A stretch of DNA of 64,000 nt from Adiantum capillus-veneris (lineage: Eukaryota > Streptophyta > Polypodiopsida > Polypodiales > Pteridaceae), in the NCBI GenBank assembly GCA_014529385.2, contig CM043958.1:152365293-152429292 (forward strand), written 5' to 3'. A program made the position numbers and the translations under genes. The notes under the pieces were generated by a model, which had not been told where the DNA came from, did not search any database, and saw only the letters and a list, made by a program, of their open reading frames with translations. Positions 47,097-58,234 of this stretch are shown here, piece after piece. The stretch's first letter is position 1; the number at the start of each line of letters is the position of its first letter.

Positions 47097-47192
47097 TGCA
47101 TCCGTGTCATTCACCTCATTGTGCATGGTCATGCACAATGAGGTGCATGGTCATGCATCCGTGTCATTCACCTCATTGTGCATGGTCATGCA
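47097..47192. repeat. 57-bp duplication with hairpin
   Basis: The units start at 47097 and 47154 with TGCATCCGTGTCATTCACC. In the first, CACCTCATTGTGCAT, a 4-base loop and its exact reverse complement form a perfect 15-bp hairpin (47112-47145). The second unit lacks the right arm. Confidence 0.95.
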
Positions 47193-48212
47193 TCAAGAAT
47201 TATGCGATGCACCCTAAGAATGAAAAGTTGCCCATCTTTGTCTCTTCATATGTAGCTTTCATGCTTCCATGTTGGAAACAATGCTCTTAGCAAAAGTAAC
47301 CCAGTCCATAGCCCTCTCTTAAGATTCTCATACAAAAACCTTTGGCAAATTCCTTTGTGGCCTCCATACCATAAGTCTATGGAGGCTCTTCGTAGACACT
47401 TGTAAACAAAGAGTAAAACATATTCTAGTACTCTCGCTTGATTGTCTTACATTTGACTTTGATCCCTCTCCTAGGTGTCTCCATGAAGACTTGTAACCAG
47501 TCTAAATCACTAAAATCCTCCTCAGCAAAGCTCCTAGTAACATCTCAAAGAAAAGTTGGTGGCTACAGAGAAGTGCAGAGAAAATTTGCCACCAAAAACT
47601 CAACTCTTTAGGAAAAATATGAAGCCTTTAGGGACTAGTTTGACCTCTTTTCCCTCACTTTTTGGCCCAGATTCAAAAATACACTAAAATTTTGAAATTT
47701 AGAAAACAAAAACTCAAAACTCATATTTTCCCTCCTTAAAAGCTCTTCAAACCTATTTTATGGTAAAAAAGAACATTTTTTACCTTTAAAAGTAAAAACG
47801 TGCACCTTAAAACCCAAAAAGATAAAATTTTACAAAAATAATAAAAAAATCGCTTTCACTCTCCAAATTCTCCCCAAACCTATCCTATAGCTAAAAAGTG
47901 ATTTTCTCTCTCTACAAACCTTTTCCCAAGCTCTCGATTGCTGCAACAACCACATGCACCCTATAGTCACAAATTCTCTCTCTACTAGCTTTCTTCCACC
48001 TCTATTGTAGCACCAAGCAAGCTCCTCCCCCTTCTCTTCCCTCTGTCCACCACATATTTTCACACCAAGCTAGCTTCTCCCTCTTCTCTCAACTCCATTG
48101 CAACATGAAACAAGATCGTCCCTACTTTCATTCACTTGCACTACATGCGGACCTCTACTCTTTAAGGCAGAAAAAGCATGGGCTCAAAGGACTTGTATGC
48201 CACAAAAACAAG
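47193..48212. other. gene-free stretch
   Basis: No coding region is visible. The part 47600-47880 is notably A-rich on the plus strand. Confidence 0.5.
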
Positions 48213-48367
48213 GGGTGTAAGTGGTGAGTGGGTGTTGCAAGGTTTCACCTATAACATAAGAATAGAATGGTAATGAAATTGTCCTTGCAAGGGTGTAAGT
48301 GGTGAGTGGGAATTGCAAGGGTTTACCTCCAACTTAAGGATAGAATGGTAATAAAACTATCCTTGTA
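48213..48367. repeat. 78-bp tandem duplication
   Basis: The units start at 48213 and 48291 with GGGTGTAAGTGGTGAGTGGG. A more worn relative (GGTGTAGATAGTGAGTGG) lies at about 51433, on the other side of the LTR element at 48900-51366. Confidence 0.92.
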
Positions 48368-48808
48368 GCTTACATTGAGAGCTTAAAAACATCTCCATCT
48401 CTAACTTTATCATGCTAGGGACAAACAATTTCTTTATGGCTTTGAACGACTAGGGCTTCACACCTCTATCAACAAAATTAAGCAAGGTTTCTCATACCAT
48501 TAGGTTATGATATTTTGTTGGTGGCTTTGATGCATTATCTAGTGTTGCATAGCATGCGATTGAGTCTTATAGTGCAAGTAAGACTCATTATGTATGGAGA
48601 GTTGTCCAAGCTTCTCCTTCTAGTTTCTTCTTTGTATAATTGTCACTAGATTATTAGGATGATATCATTTTATATTTTATTCGGTGCTCACAAAATTTGG
48701 TGTTTACTATGCAGAGTCAACTTGTTTTGAGGGGAGAGATGCAAGCAACCATGTGCAAAGATGGAAAACCTTTTATTATTGGTTCGTGAGAAATCTTGCA
48801 ATCTCTCC
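48368..48808. other. gene-free stretch
   Basis: No coding region or repeat is visible. Confidence 0.5.
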
Positions 48809-48899
48809 ATTGCAATACCAAGTAGCTTCATCCCCTTATTCCATGTCCATTGCAATACCAAGCAGCCGCATCCCCTTATTTCATGTCCATTGTAATACC
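48809..48899. repeat. 40-bp minisatellite interrupted by an LTR element
   Basis: The units start at 48809, 48849 and 48889 with ATTG(C/T)AATACC. The third is broken after 11 bases by the LTR element and resumes with AAGCAGCCGCATC at 51372, after the duplicated target site. Confidence 0.93.
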
Positions 48900-49211
48900 T
48901 AATGGGTTAGTGGTTGTTGGAGGGTGAATTCTTAGCTTAACCATGGTGCTAGGGTTAGGGTTAGAGAGATGGTGATTAGGTTTAGATTATGCCAAAAGCA
49001 AGAGCAAAAAGAGAGAGAGTATAGACACAATGATAGGACTCAAAGTGCAATTGTTTGCGTAGAAAATAGCCTCTATATAGGCTTGGTGCTTTACAATTAT
49101 TGGCTAGATGGGTTTCATCCTCTTGCTATTGGACCATGTCATCAATTATCCTTTCTTAGGTGGCTAGAGGGCTTTCCCATAGTGGTGCCACAAGTTGGGC
49201 TTACCCTAGCA
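48900..49211 (-). mobile_element. 3' LTR of the non-autonomous element
   Basis: It matches 51018-51366 over its length, apart from a gap of about 37 bp near the left end that accounts for the size difference. Its outer terminus reads TAATGGG where the other LTR has TGATGGG. Confidence 0.93.
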
Positions 49212-49227
49212 TATGCCCCCTTAAGCC
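49212..49227 (-). promoter_or_regulatory. polypurine tract
   Basis: The minus strand reads GGCTTAAGGGGGCATA directly before the LTR start TGCTAGGG. Confidence 0.7.
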
Positions 49228-51002
49228 AAACTTGGGGTTTAGAAAGCTTTCTTGTGTTCATGTGTAGATGGGCATCATCTCAGTGAAATGTAGCACACAA
49301 AATACAAAAGTGTCCTCTTTAGAGAATTGTCAACTGGGTGTAAGACCAAAAGTCACAACATCCTCCCCAGAGAATTGTCAACTGGGTATAGGATCAAATT
49401 GTGTACCTCGAGAATGGTAAGCAACTAGGTGGTAGTTCAAAATACAAAAGTGGTGCTTTCAAATGTTTCTTACGTATATGCCTCCAGTATCAGAGGGTCA
49501 AATGTGTCATTAATGCCATCTTCAAATCTGCAAAGTTGTTTGGAAAACTTTGCTTCATCTTCATTGTGTTGTTGTTGGTTGTCGTCTTTATCGACATTAT
49601 GTTGTCTTTATGTGTTGTTGTTCTCGTGTTGTCATCTTATTCGTCTTCATTTGTAATGATGAATTCTTTGAACTTGATTATGTTGTTAATCCGATTTGTC
49701 GAGGATGTGACCTTCATGGCTAGTGGTGCAAAGTACACATACATGTGTGTGTGTGATCATGCTCACATGTGTGCACCTTGTAGGGAAGGACTTACCATAT
49801 AAAATGGTTGTGTCTAATCCCGTGCATATCGTGCTTTTGTTTACTAATCTTGCATACATTTCAACAATAGTGCACATTGTGCCTTTGTGCACAAGTATGA
49901 CATACATATCAAATGTTCTTTGTGCTAATGCTTGGTGCTAGTGATGCTTTTCAACTTGCTTGGTGAAGGATTCTTGAAAGCTTGTTGAGCCTCCTCTTAT
50001 AAATTTCTAGCTTTTTCAGTTCCTCTGTAGACGGTGTGAACAACTTCTTAACATGCTCAAGAGTTTGAGATCAATGGCCACAAGAAACGCCCCTTGGTAA
50101 GGCTTGCTTTGAGGCTGAGGACGGTGTGAATCCCCACTTGGGAGGCGGTTGAATCATCAAAAGCAACGTGGAAATTGCAACTCGAGGATGGCTGGCAGAC
50201 AATGAGGTGAGCGTGGAAATCCAACTAACGGACCCAAAAAAAATGGAGTTAGCTCGAATGAAGCTTCCAAGAGCTTTTGCAAAAGAAATTGGTAGCACAG
50301 GAAATGTCCTCAATGGACCTAACCTCAAAATGAGCTACAATTTACCGCCAACTAGAAATCCGCCCAGCTTCCCTCATTTAAAACAAGCAAGATTTGAGCT
50401 CGTTGTCTTTGGGGCCCAAGGCCTATATTTAGTGCTCTAGACCAAGTGGGCCAAAGCTCATGGTTGTTGAGGGGACCCCAAAAAGGAAATTTTTATTCTC
50501 AACTTAGTAGGGGGTGCACATAAACACCACACACATACACACACACTTGTAATTAGGGGAGTTGACTAGGCGGCCTAATGAGCATCAAATGCAGGGATTA
50601 AGCAGTCAATAAAAGGCTGAAAATTAAGGGACTTTAGGCATACAATTGACGAGACAAATCCTAATGAATATTTGCACTCGGAAGTTGTATGAGTTGGCAT
50701 TGTGAAGGGCTTCGTACACACACAAGTCAAACAAAGCAATGGTGCCTTCAATGAGCGATGCAAAGTAGGCTAAAAATGAACACAAAGAGCTCAGTAATTG
50801 AAACTGCACACTAATTGAAAAAGTGTGTGCACACACACAATGCAATTATTAAAATGCCACTAATCAAAATCTTACTAATCAAGAAGGGCAATGCCTCATT
50901 GGTATTGCCAAGAACATGCCCAAGCTTAATTAGCAATGCTAATGATTAGGGAGAGGGGTATTATTAGGAGAGTGGATTGATTAGGACTAGGTATGAACCG
51001 TC
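49228..51002. other. interior of the non-autonomous element
   Basis: No gag, protease, RT, RNase H or integrase motif is visible on either strand. The longest frames (133 residues at 49401-49802 plus, 90 residues at 50168-50440 plus) are of unknown origin and probably non-coding. Confidence 0.6.
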
Positions 51003-51015
51003 GGCTTTGATACCA
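51003..51015 (-). promoter_or_regulatory. primer-binding site
   Basis: The minus strand reads TGGTATCAAAGCC; only one base (A for G) differs from the initiator-methionine tRNA site over 12 bases. Confidence 0.88.
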
Positions 51016-51017
51016 CT

Positions 51018-51366
51018 TGATGGGTTAGTGGTTGCGGAAGCAAACTCCCTAATCCCCAATGGTTAGCATTAGGCTATGGAGGGTGAAGCCTTACCTTGAC
51101 CATGGTGCTAGGGTTAGGGTTAGAGAGATGGTGATTGGGTTAGCTTATGCCAAAATCAAGAGCAGAAAGAGATAGAGTATAGACAAAATTATAGGACTCA
51201 AAGTGCAATTGTTTGATTAGAAAGTAGCCTCTATATAGGCTTGGTGCTTTACAATCATTGTCTAGATGTGTTTCATCCTCTTGCTATTGTACCATGTCAT
51301 CAATTATCCTTTCCCAGGTGGCTAGAGGGCCCCATAGTGGTGCCACAAGGTGGGCTTACCCTAACA
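51018..51366 (-). mobile_element. 5' LTR of the non-autonomous element
   Basis: 349 bp, from TGATGGGTTAG to CCCTAACA on the plus strand. It contains CTAGGGTTAGGGTTAGAGAG and CTCTATATAGGC; the latter could be a TATA box on either strand. Confidence 0.93.
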
Positions 51367-51371
51367 ATACT

Positions 51372-51980
51372 AAGCAGCCGCATCGATGCCCCTTAATTCA
51401 TCAACATTGTGGTACCCTCAATGCCACAATAGTAAAGGTGTAGATAGTGAGTGGCCACCACAAGCGTACCTTAAATGTGCTTTGGTTTTCAAGGTGGAGG
51501 ATGAGAAAAACTTGCCAAGAATGTCATTTCCTTGTATAACTATCATAACCTTGCTATCAAATAAGTACTACATGCCTCTCAAAAATGCCTTGTTATTCCT
51601 AATGTCCCTCATCCTCTTTAATCAAAGGTTTTTACAACATGATGATGATGTTATGTAAATTGTGTAACACTATAATTCATTTCTTATTTCTAAACCCGTC
51701 TTGTCTTTATTGTGAAGATAAATTCTATGTTTGACACTTTATTTGGTTTATAACAAGGTATGTGCACTATTGGTTAGATCTTTTCAAATACAAAATGCTT
51801 CCTTGCTTCAACTTTCAATAGTAGAATTTTGGTAGCTAGTTAGAGACATTACAATCATCAACACTATCTTGGATAGTTTTACTTAATATTAAATTATCTT
51901 CACTAAGTTCAATAGTGCTCAATAATTGGGTGTAGAAAACTATATATGATTATGCTAGGAGATGGGAAAACTATACCATT
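51372..51980. other. flanking DNA between two elements
   Basis: The first part continues the host minisatellite. The rest has no recognised feature and no copy of the LTR at 62070, so the 5' end of the next element is missing here. Confidence 0.5.
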
Positions 51981-53640
51981 TTGGTAGGAGATGGAGCATG
52001 GTCCTTTTCTGTTGCATATTTACCTTGGATTCCATTTCTTGACTACGATCCTACCACGTTGACCCTATCCCTGAGGAGTCAGAAAGAGATTTGTGATCCT
52101 AAGAATGAACCGGGGATTGAGACTGAGGCTCCAGAGGAGCACAATCATCATGTTGATGAGGCTAAGGACTCTCAACACTCTAGTCAGTCCAGAAGAAGAA
52201 GGGCTGAGAGGGAAGAATGCAAGGCCAGGAGTTCTCAGAGCACACATGGAAATGAAGGAGCCAAAGGCAGTAAAGGTAGTTTCCATAGTTTCATTAGAAA
52301 ATCCAGGGAGGAGACAGAAACTGAGACTGAAGAAGAAATTGAATGTGATGTAGACACAGATCATTACAAGAAATCTTCAAGAAGGAGTCAGGTTCCTAAG
52401 GTAAGAAGAGGCAAAAAACGATGCTGATCGACATGATTACACCTCTTCATTGAAAGTTTCTTTTCTAGCATTCAAAGGTAGGAAGAAAGATGACCCGGAT
52501 GTTCATATCCAAGCCTTTGAACAATATGCTGAGTTGAAAAATATTGTTGAAGATGACTGGGGGGAATACTTTCCTCAAACATTAAAGGAGGCAGCAAAAG
52601 GAAATGGTACTACCATTTAGCTTGCCAACTCAGATATTATAACAAGCTACTCAAAGCCTTCCAAGTGGAATATTTAGATAGCAGAGGAGATGAGGATATC
52701 CTCTGTGAACTGGATAAGATAAAGCAAAGGAAATTATCAGTCATAAGTTATGTTGAAAAAATCAAGGAGCTGACTAGGCAGTTGCAAGAACCACCATCAG
52801 AAAAGCGGTTGCGGGCATGGTTTTTAAATGGTTTTTACAATAAGAAGCTTAGGGAACAGGAGGTGCCTGCACCAATAAAAAAATTTAATGATTTGGTGCA
52901 GCGAGCCCTGAAGCTGGAACAATAGGCTAAGAAGGAAAGGAGTCATAAGAAGAGGAGGTCCAGTAGTAGCAGTACTTCTACTGAGAATTTTGATTCCAAT
53001 AAGACCTCTAGTAGTTTTGAAAGTAGCTAGGATGAGAAGTTCAAAGACAAGGCTAAGAAGGGGTGTTGGTCTAGAAAGATTGATGAGATAGCCTGATAGA
53101 TTGCTGAAATCAGTCAGACCAGACAACCAGTAAGAAGAGTGGAAACCTGGTGTTCAAAGTGTGAATCCAAATATCATGTTTCCAAATAATTAGCAACAGT
53201 GTACTTACTGCAAAGCTTACGGCCATCTATGGAACATGGCATTCGCATTCATCATTTCAAGAAGGGAAAAGATATGTCTGTGGTATCATTTACCAATGTT
53301 GAACCAGTAAGAGTGGAAACTACCAGTGTACCCCAAGAAGAGAAATCACGTATCAATGATACTGGTACGGGGCGCAACAGGTACCAAGGGGGTATTGGCC
53401 GGGGCCGGGGTCGTGGTAATTTCCATAGTCGAAGTCTGAATTTTTATACTTGTGGTAAGTATGGGCATTTCGCAGCTCAATGTCCAAAAGCACCTGTTAT
53501 TGCTATTACTAAGGCGAAGGCCCTAGAACCAATTCCTGTACAAGCAATTACAGACAGCAAAGGGTGGTTATTGAGGAAATCCCAGATAACCCAACAAAAC
53601 CAATCAATCCTGAAAGTAGCAAATGGGCTCAATTGAGAGA
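51981..53640 (+). pseudogene. Tat-type gag
   Basis: The N-terminal frame (51981-52427) is polar and rich in Ser, Glu and Arg, without a known domain. The capsid domain follows in two frames: AFKGRKKDDPDVHIQAFEQYAELKN (about 52470-52560) and then LACQLRYYNKLLKAFQVEYLD through IKELTRQLQEPPSEKRLRAWFLNGF (about 52620-52925), the retrotransposon gag pattern. Two worn zinc-knuckle regions come next: CSKCESKYHVSK near 53152-53186 (last cysteine missing) and, after a frame change, CTYCKAYGHLW near 53200. The frame 53199-53636 has a Gly-Arg patch and YTCGKYGHFAAQC (first cysteine lost). In-frame stops lie at 52923, 53028, 53094, 53097 and 53187. Confidence 0.82.
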
Positions 53641-53668
53641 GGTGTGAAAATCCAAGGGTAAAGAAAAG

Positions 53669-54495
53669 GTGGTTGATGAATGGCAAGAGCAAAGAGAATT
53701 GGCGGCGAGAATCATAGACAATTTAGCCAAGAAGCTACCAGAGCAGCCAGAGAATTCTGATGCTCGGGTCATTCAAAAGATACCAGCCCAGTCTTCTGAG
53801 AAAGAACAAGGTCTGGAACACCTGAGACCATGTTGGCTGCAGTTCAAGGACTAATGGAAGAGTTAGGGACTGATAAGGGAGTTGAAAGCACTAGAACATA
53901 GGAATGGTATTGTGCAAATACTACCAATTCTTCAAGTTCTGATAACAACTCTGATCATGAGAGGGAGGAAATTCATGTCAAGATTTGTGATAGAATTCAG
54001 AAACTCACGGTGGAGTTAGAGAACATTAGAAAAACTTTTCCTGAAGCAGCAAATTTCATCAGACAATGAAGGAAGGCTGAGGTGGAAGCCAGAACGGTTG
54101 ACTTGGCTGCTATCAGAGATGATGAAGTGCCGGTGATCCAGGTAGATTATAAAGTTAGAAAACAGTGGGAGCCACTATCTCGTGTTATACTGGATGGAAG
54201 AGCAGGAATAAACATTCTGGGGACACATCTTTAGCAAAGGATGGGAATTACAAATCTGAAACTTGCACCTTTCAAAGTTCGAATGGCGGACCATCGAGTA
54301 GTGCAGGCAACTGGTATGATAGAGAGTATGCAGATAAGAGTGGGCAAGGAAACATTCAAAACTAGCTTCCTAGCATTAGATGTGCAAGACGCGTATGGGA
54401 TGCTATTGGGGCACCCATGGCTGCGAACGGCACAGGCTATTCACGACTATGCTAATCAGACTGTGACAATACAAGGTGCCAATATCAGAATTTAG
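53669..54495 (+). pseudogene. Tat-type protease
   Basis: One frame runs without indels from about 53815. It shows a Glu-rich segment, then QWEPLSRVILDGRAGINILG (about 54163-54222), in the position of the aspartic protease active site, where the family has D-G-G-A-G and this copy D-G-R-A-G. Next come MGITNLKLAPFKVRMADHR, VRVGK-like sequence and MLLGHPWLRTAQAIHDY, the protease C-terminal region. Stops in the same frame lie at 53899 (TAG), 54067 (TGA), 54232 (TAG) and 54493 (TAG). The piece 53669-53854 is in another frame, so an indel lies near 53810. Confidence 0.83.
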
Positions 54496-54501
54496 ATTCA
54501 G

Positions 54502-55965
54502 ATGAACAACACTAGGAGCTGGAGAAAGGAGCTGAGAATTGAAGAGCTTTGCCAGAAGTATAAGGTGAAGAAAATTGAGAGAATGCTAGCAGTAATGAAT
54601 ATTTTTCCATTAACTGAGATAGATCTCAATGAAGTGTTACTGGACAAAGATCAGACTGAAAAGCAAAAAAAAATAAATTCAGACCAGTTCACTGAGCATA
54701 ACTTTGGAGAACGACCAGTTCAGCTGACTGGAAGGCCATAAGAACCAATTGATTCCAGTGCACCAATGGATTTTGAACAAATACACTCTGAAGAAGTTAC
54801 TGAAAATCAGAATAGCAATTCAGAGCTCAGGGGACCTTCTTGGGATTATGCTGAGGAGTCAACCAAGAGAAAAGGCAAAGGACCTAACTGGTTACTTCCA
54901 GATGATTAGGAAATAGAGGAATGGAATTTAGGTTCTAAGGAAAATCCTAGATTGATCAAAGTCAACAAACATTTGAATCCTAAGATGAAAGAGAAGGCTC
55001 GACATATGTTCCAGTAGTACAAGGATGTGTTTGCATGGGAACATACCGATCTTAAAGGAGTAGATCAAGAGGTATGTCAACATCGAATACCATTGAAACT
55101 AGATGCCAGACCAGTACAGCTGCAACGATACCGAATAAATCCAAATTACGCTAAGAAGGTCAAGGAAGAGATTGATAACCTTCTAAAGGCTGGGTTCATT
55201 ACTAAAGTAGCTAGTAGTGACTGGTTGTTCCTTATTGTGGTGGTACCCAAGAATAATGAAAATCTTAGAGTGTGTGTGGATTATAGAAAGTTGAACGCTC
55301 AAACAATTAAGGATCCCTTTCCATTACCCTTCATGGATATGTTGCTTGATGAAATTGTAGGATATGAGATGTATAGCTTTATGGATGGTTATAGTGGCTG
55401 TAACCAATTACAGATTGCTCTTGAAGATCGGAGTAAAATCACTTTTATTACTGAGTGGAGAGCATTTATGTATCTAGTGATGCCTTTTTGTCTTTGCAAC
55501 GCACCAGCCACTTTTCAACGATTTATGATGGAAATATTCAGTGAATTTCTTCACCGATTCCTTGCCATATTTATGGATGATTTCACTATATATTCAACAG
55601 AGGAGAAGCATTTACTTTTTCTTAAAATGGCTTTCCAGCGTTGTCAGGAAAAGCGGATCTGTTTGAACCCATTCAAATCTGTTTTCTTAGTTTGGAAAGG
55701 ACAGCTACTACTGGGATATGTAGTGTCCAAGAATGGTATAGAAATGGCCAATGACAAGATCCAGTGTGTCCAGCAGGTCAAGGCGCCTCGGAATGTGTCA
55801 AAGTTAAGCTCTTTCTTGGGATATATCAATTTTTATAGACAATTTGTGCACAAGTTTGCTTCCCATGCATTATCTTTGTATGAACTTACAAAGAAGACCA
55901 ACAAGTTCAGTTGGAATGATGAATGTGATGAGAGTTTTTAGAATTTAAAGAATGCTATTATCAGT
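54502..55965 (+). pseudogene. Tat-type reverse transcriptase
   Basis: This continues the protease frame. The linker ends in QYKDVFAW-like sequence, with a TAG at 55015 in place of a glutamine. The 304-residue stretch 55027-55941 has RYRINPNYAKKVKEEIDNLLKAG, VVVPKNNENLRVCVDYRKL with NAQTIKDPFPLPF, FMDGYSGCNQLQIA (first catalytic Asp), MPFCLCNAPATFQRFMM, and IFMDDFTIYS at residues 181-190 with the paired catalytic aspartates. The thumb follows with LLGYVVSKNGIEM and LGYINFYRQFVHKFA. Stops: TAA 54739, TAG 54907, TAG 55015, TAG 55939. Apart from these the domain is remarkably complete, and a DGYSG-type palm marks the Tat/Athila branch. Confidence 0.92.
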
Positions 55966-56425
55966 ATGCCAGACCTTCGACAACCAAATTGGGACGTCAT
56001 TTTTCATGTACATGTCGATACTTTAGGACTGCCGATGGGAGCAATACTGGCTCAGCCAAAAGAAAGATCTGATTACCCAATGTACTTTGCCATTTGCAGG
56101 TTCAGCCAAGCTGAACAAGGGTATACAACTACTGAAAGAGAAGCCTTAGGGATGGTTTTTAGTGCTACCAAATTCAGACATTATTTGTTGGGCAAGCTAT
56201 TTCATTTTTATGTGGATTATTAGGCCTTATTATTTTTTTATTAATAAAGTCATTATTCAAGGCAGATTGATATGCTGGATAATGTTCCTGATGGAATTTG
56301 AATTTTGTATTTTCCATAAAGCCGGCAAAAACTATTGTGGTGTTGATTTCCTATCCAGAAGTACGGATGGCTACTCTGAGGTGTCTTTAAGAGACGAGCC
56401 AGTGGATTTAAACTATTTCAGTTAA
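55966..56425 (+). pseudogene. Tat-type RNase H
   Basis: The frame has FHVHVDTLGLPMGAILAQP (first catalytic Asp), YPMYFAICRFSQAEQGYTTTEREALGMVFSATKFRHYLLG (catalytic Glu), then FYVDY followed by TAG at 56221, where relatives have DHQAL. A frameshift follows, and 56162-56425 in the next frame gives VIIQGRLICWIMFLMEFEF and KAGKNYCGVDFLSRS, which contains the last conserved Asp. It degrades the RNA strand during reverse transcription in active elements. Confidence 0.88.
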
Positions 56426-56579
56426 CAACTGCAGATCAACTGATCCAAAATTGTATAAGGTATATTAGTTTCTTTCTAATGGAGGATTCCCAGATAACTG
56501 AACTCAGAATCAAAAGAAGGCCCTGATTATTAAGAGTCTGAAGTTCACCATCATTGGCGGATCACTTTACAGATTGGGA

Positions 56580-57772
56580 GTCGATGGGGTTCTTCGCAGA
56601 TGTGTGCCTATGGAGGGACGAATGCAAGTTATTTCAGAGGCACATAATGGGGATTCTGGGGACATTTTTCTACTGATATCGCTTCCAAAAATATTCTGCA
56701 GGCTGGCTTGTGGTGGCAGACTTTAATATCTGATGTCAGAAGCTTTTGTAAAACTTGTGATATATGCCAAAGAATGGGCAAACCCACGACAGTAGATATC
56801 ACTCCTCTAACACCGGTTCAACCACTATGTGTTTTTATGAAATGGGGTTTAGATTTTATGGATCCCTTTAACAAAATTACTCCAAGGAAGAATAGGTATA
56901 TATTGATGGCCACTTGTTATGTGACCAAATGGGTAGAAGCTAAGGCTCTTCCCGACAACATGGTAAAATCCACTCCTATGTTTCTATTTGAAAATATTGT
57001 TGTCGATTCCTGTGGTGGAGATTGTGTTAGACCCTACGCACTTTATCAATGAACTATGGACATTCTCATGGATATGCTTTCAGTCAAGCGTCGAAAATCA
57101 ACATCATATTATCCTAGATGCAATGGGAAAGTCGAAAGTAGTAACAAGACTGTCAAGACTAAGATTGTGCAGAAAGAGCCACACCATTGGGATTTGAAAC
57201 TTCAAACTGCTCTCTGGGCATATCGAATAGCCTATAAGGTCACTACAGGATTGGCACCATTTAGAATGGTGTATGGCACTGAAGCTATTGTGCCTATGTA
57301 ATTTGTCATACCGAGTCTCTGGATGGCAGTCGAGTATGGGTTAGATTTTAATCACAATCTGAAACAAAGACTGGAGTAGTTAACACAGCGGGATGAGTTA
57401 AGGCAGAGGGCTATGCTGGAATAGGAAATTGTTCACCAAAGAAGGAAACACTGGCATGACAGAAAAATCAAAGTTAGGGAGTTTTACAAAGGAGATTTGG
57501 TTCTGCTATATCAATCAAAACTTGGCCCTAAGAAACCGAACTTAAAGATATCTTGGGCAGGTCCATATGAAGTTGATTGGGTGTTCTCCAATGGCACAGT
57601 AAGATTGAAAGATTTATCTGGGTTACAATTTCAAGGGGTATATAATGGGACCAAAACCAAGCTCTATTATTCAGAAGACAGAAAGACTTCTAGGGACAAG
57701 GGTACTAGTAGTCTGGGAACTGAAGACCAGGAAATTCTAGAATCAGCTATTTTAAGCCTTTTTCATGTATAG
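56580..57772 (+). pseudogene. Tat-type integrase
   Basis: The zinc-binding N-terminus shows AHNGDSG (histidine pair partly lost), a frameshift, then WWQTLISDVRSFCKTCDICQRMG with the CX2C pair. The core follows: KWGLDFMDPF (first Asp), YILMATCYVTKWVEAKAL. The second block is collapsed: IVVDSCGGDCVRPYALYQ replaces the SDRG region, and a deletion is likely. Then YYPRCNGKVESSNKTVKTKI supplies the Glu. The C-terminal part has WDLKLQTALWAYRIAYKVTTGLAPFRMVYG, a TAA at 57299, TAGs at 57377 and 57422 in LEQLT- and LEQEI-like positions, then KISWAGPYEVDWVFSNGTVRLKDLSG. No chromodomain follows. Confidence 0.9.
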
Positions 57773-58234
57773 CCAGTTCCAGAGCCAGTCAAAAGGTCAG
57801 ACAAGTCTTAGTACGACAAAACGATGTCAGTACTAGAATCAGTAAAATGTCAAAACCAATATCAAATTTTTATGGAGAAAAGGGTCAGTGGGACTATCAA
57901 TAGTAATCATTTCAAAGAAGATGAAAAGTATTAGCCAATGCATGTGTGCCACATCATTTATGATGCACAGGACTCTAGGAACGGTAATTAGTGGAGCTTT
58001 TATGGTGCAAACTTGTATAACAGTAAGGCGAGTAGGTATTTTCCTCGTAAATCTCCTACACGACGTCTGCCTACTGTTATCCATTTGCCTTTACCAAGCT
58101 CTGAAGTTTCGTCACTGCAACCACAAACTTCTTCGTCTGAGGAAACTGCTGATTGATGTCTATCTTTACCCGCCACACCAGGATACGGGTTTGAAGATTC
58201 AAGTAAGTCCTCTTCTTCTTCCTCTACTGATCCA
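57773..58234 (+). other. spacer between integrase and extra ORF
   Basis: No recognised domain. The plus-strand frame 57888-58292 and its antisense partner are unassigned. It contains CAGACCAGTC-like words typical of this element's disordered regions. Confidence 0.45.

Larger units (their letters stand above)
48900..51366 (-). mobile_element. complete non-autonomous LTR retrotransposon
   Basis: Two direct LTRs (48900-49211 and 51018-51366) flank 1.8 kb of interior. Reading on the minus strand there is a 5' LTR, a primer site (51003-51015), an interior without recognisable gag or pol, a purine tract (49227 to 49212) and a 3' LTR. The flanking 5 bp are ATACC (48895-48899) and ATACT (51367-51371), a one-mismatch target-site duplication inside the minisatellite. 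The LTRs begin TGATGGG, as does the copia-type LTR at 38348, and have the same two-base spacer before the primer site. At 2.47 kb it is larger than typical TRIMs and smaller than typical LARDs. Confidence 0.93.

Noticed and set aside
53815-56223. TAG stops as recoded glutamine codons or as sites repaired by U-to-C RNA editing
   Set aside because: U-to-C editing is known in fern and hornwort organelles, not in nuclear retroelement transcripts, and TGA and TAA stops and collapsed motifs also occur. Mutation of methylated CAG is simpler.
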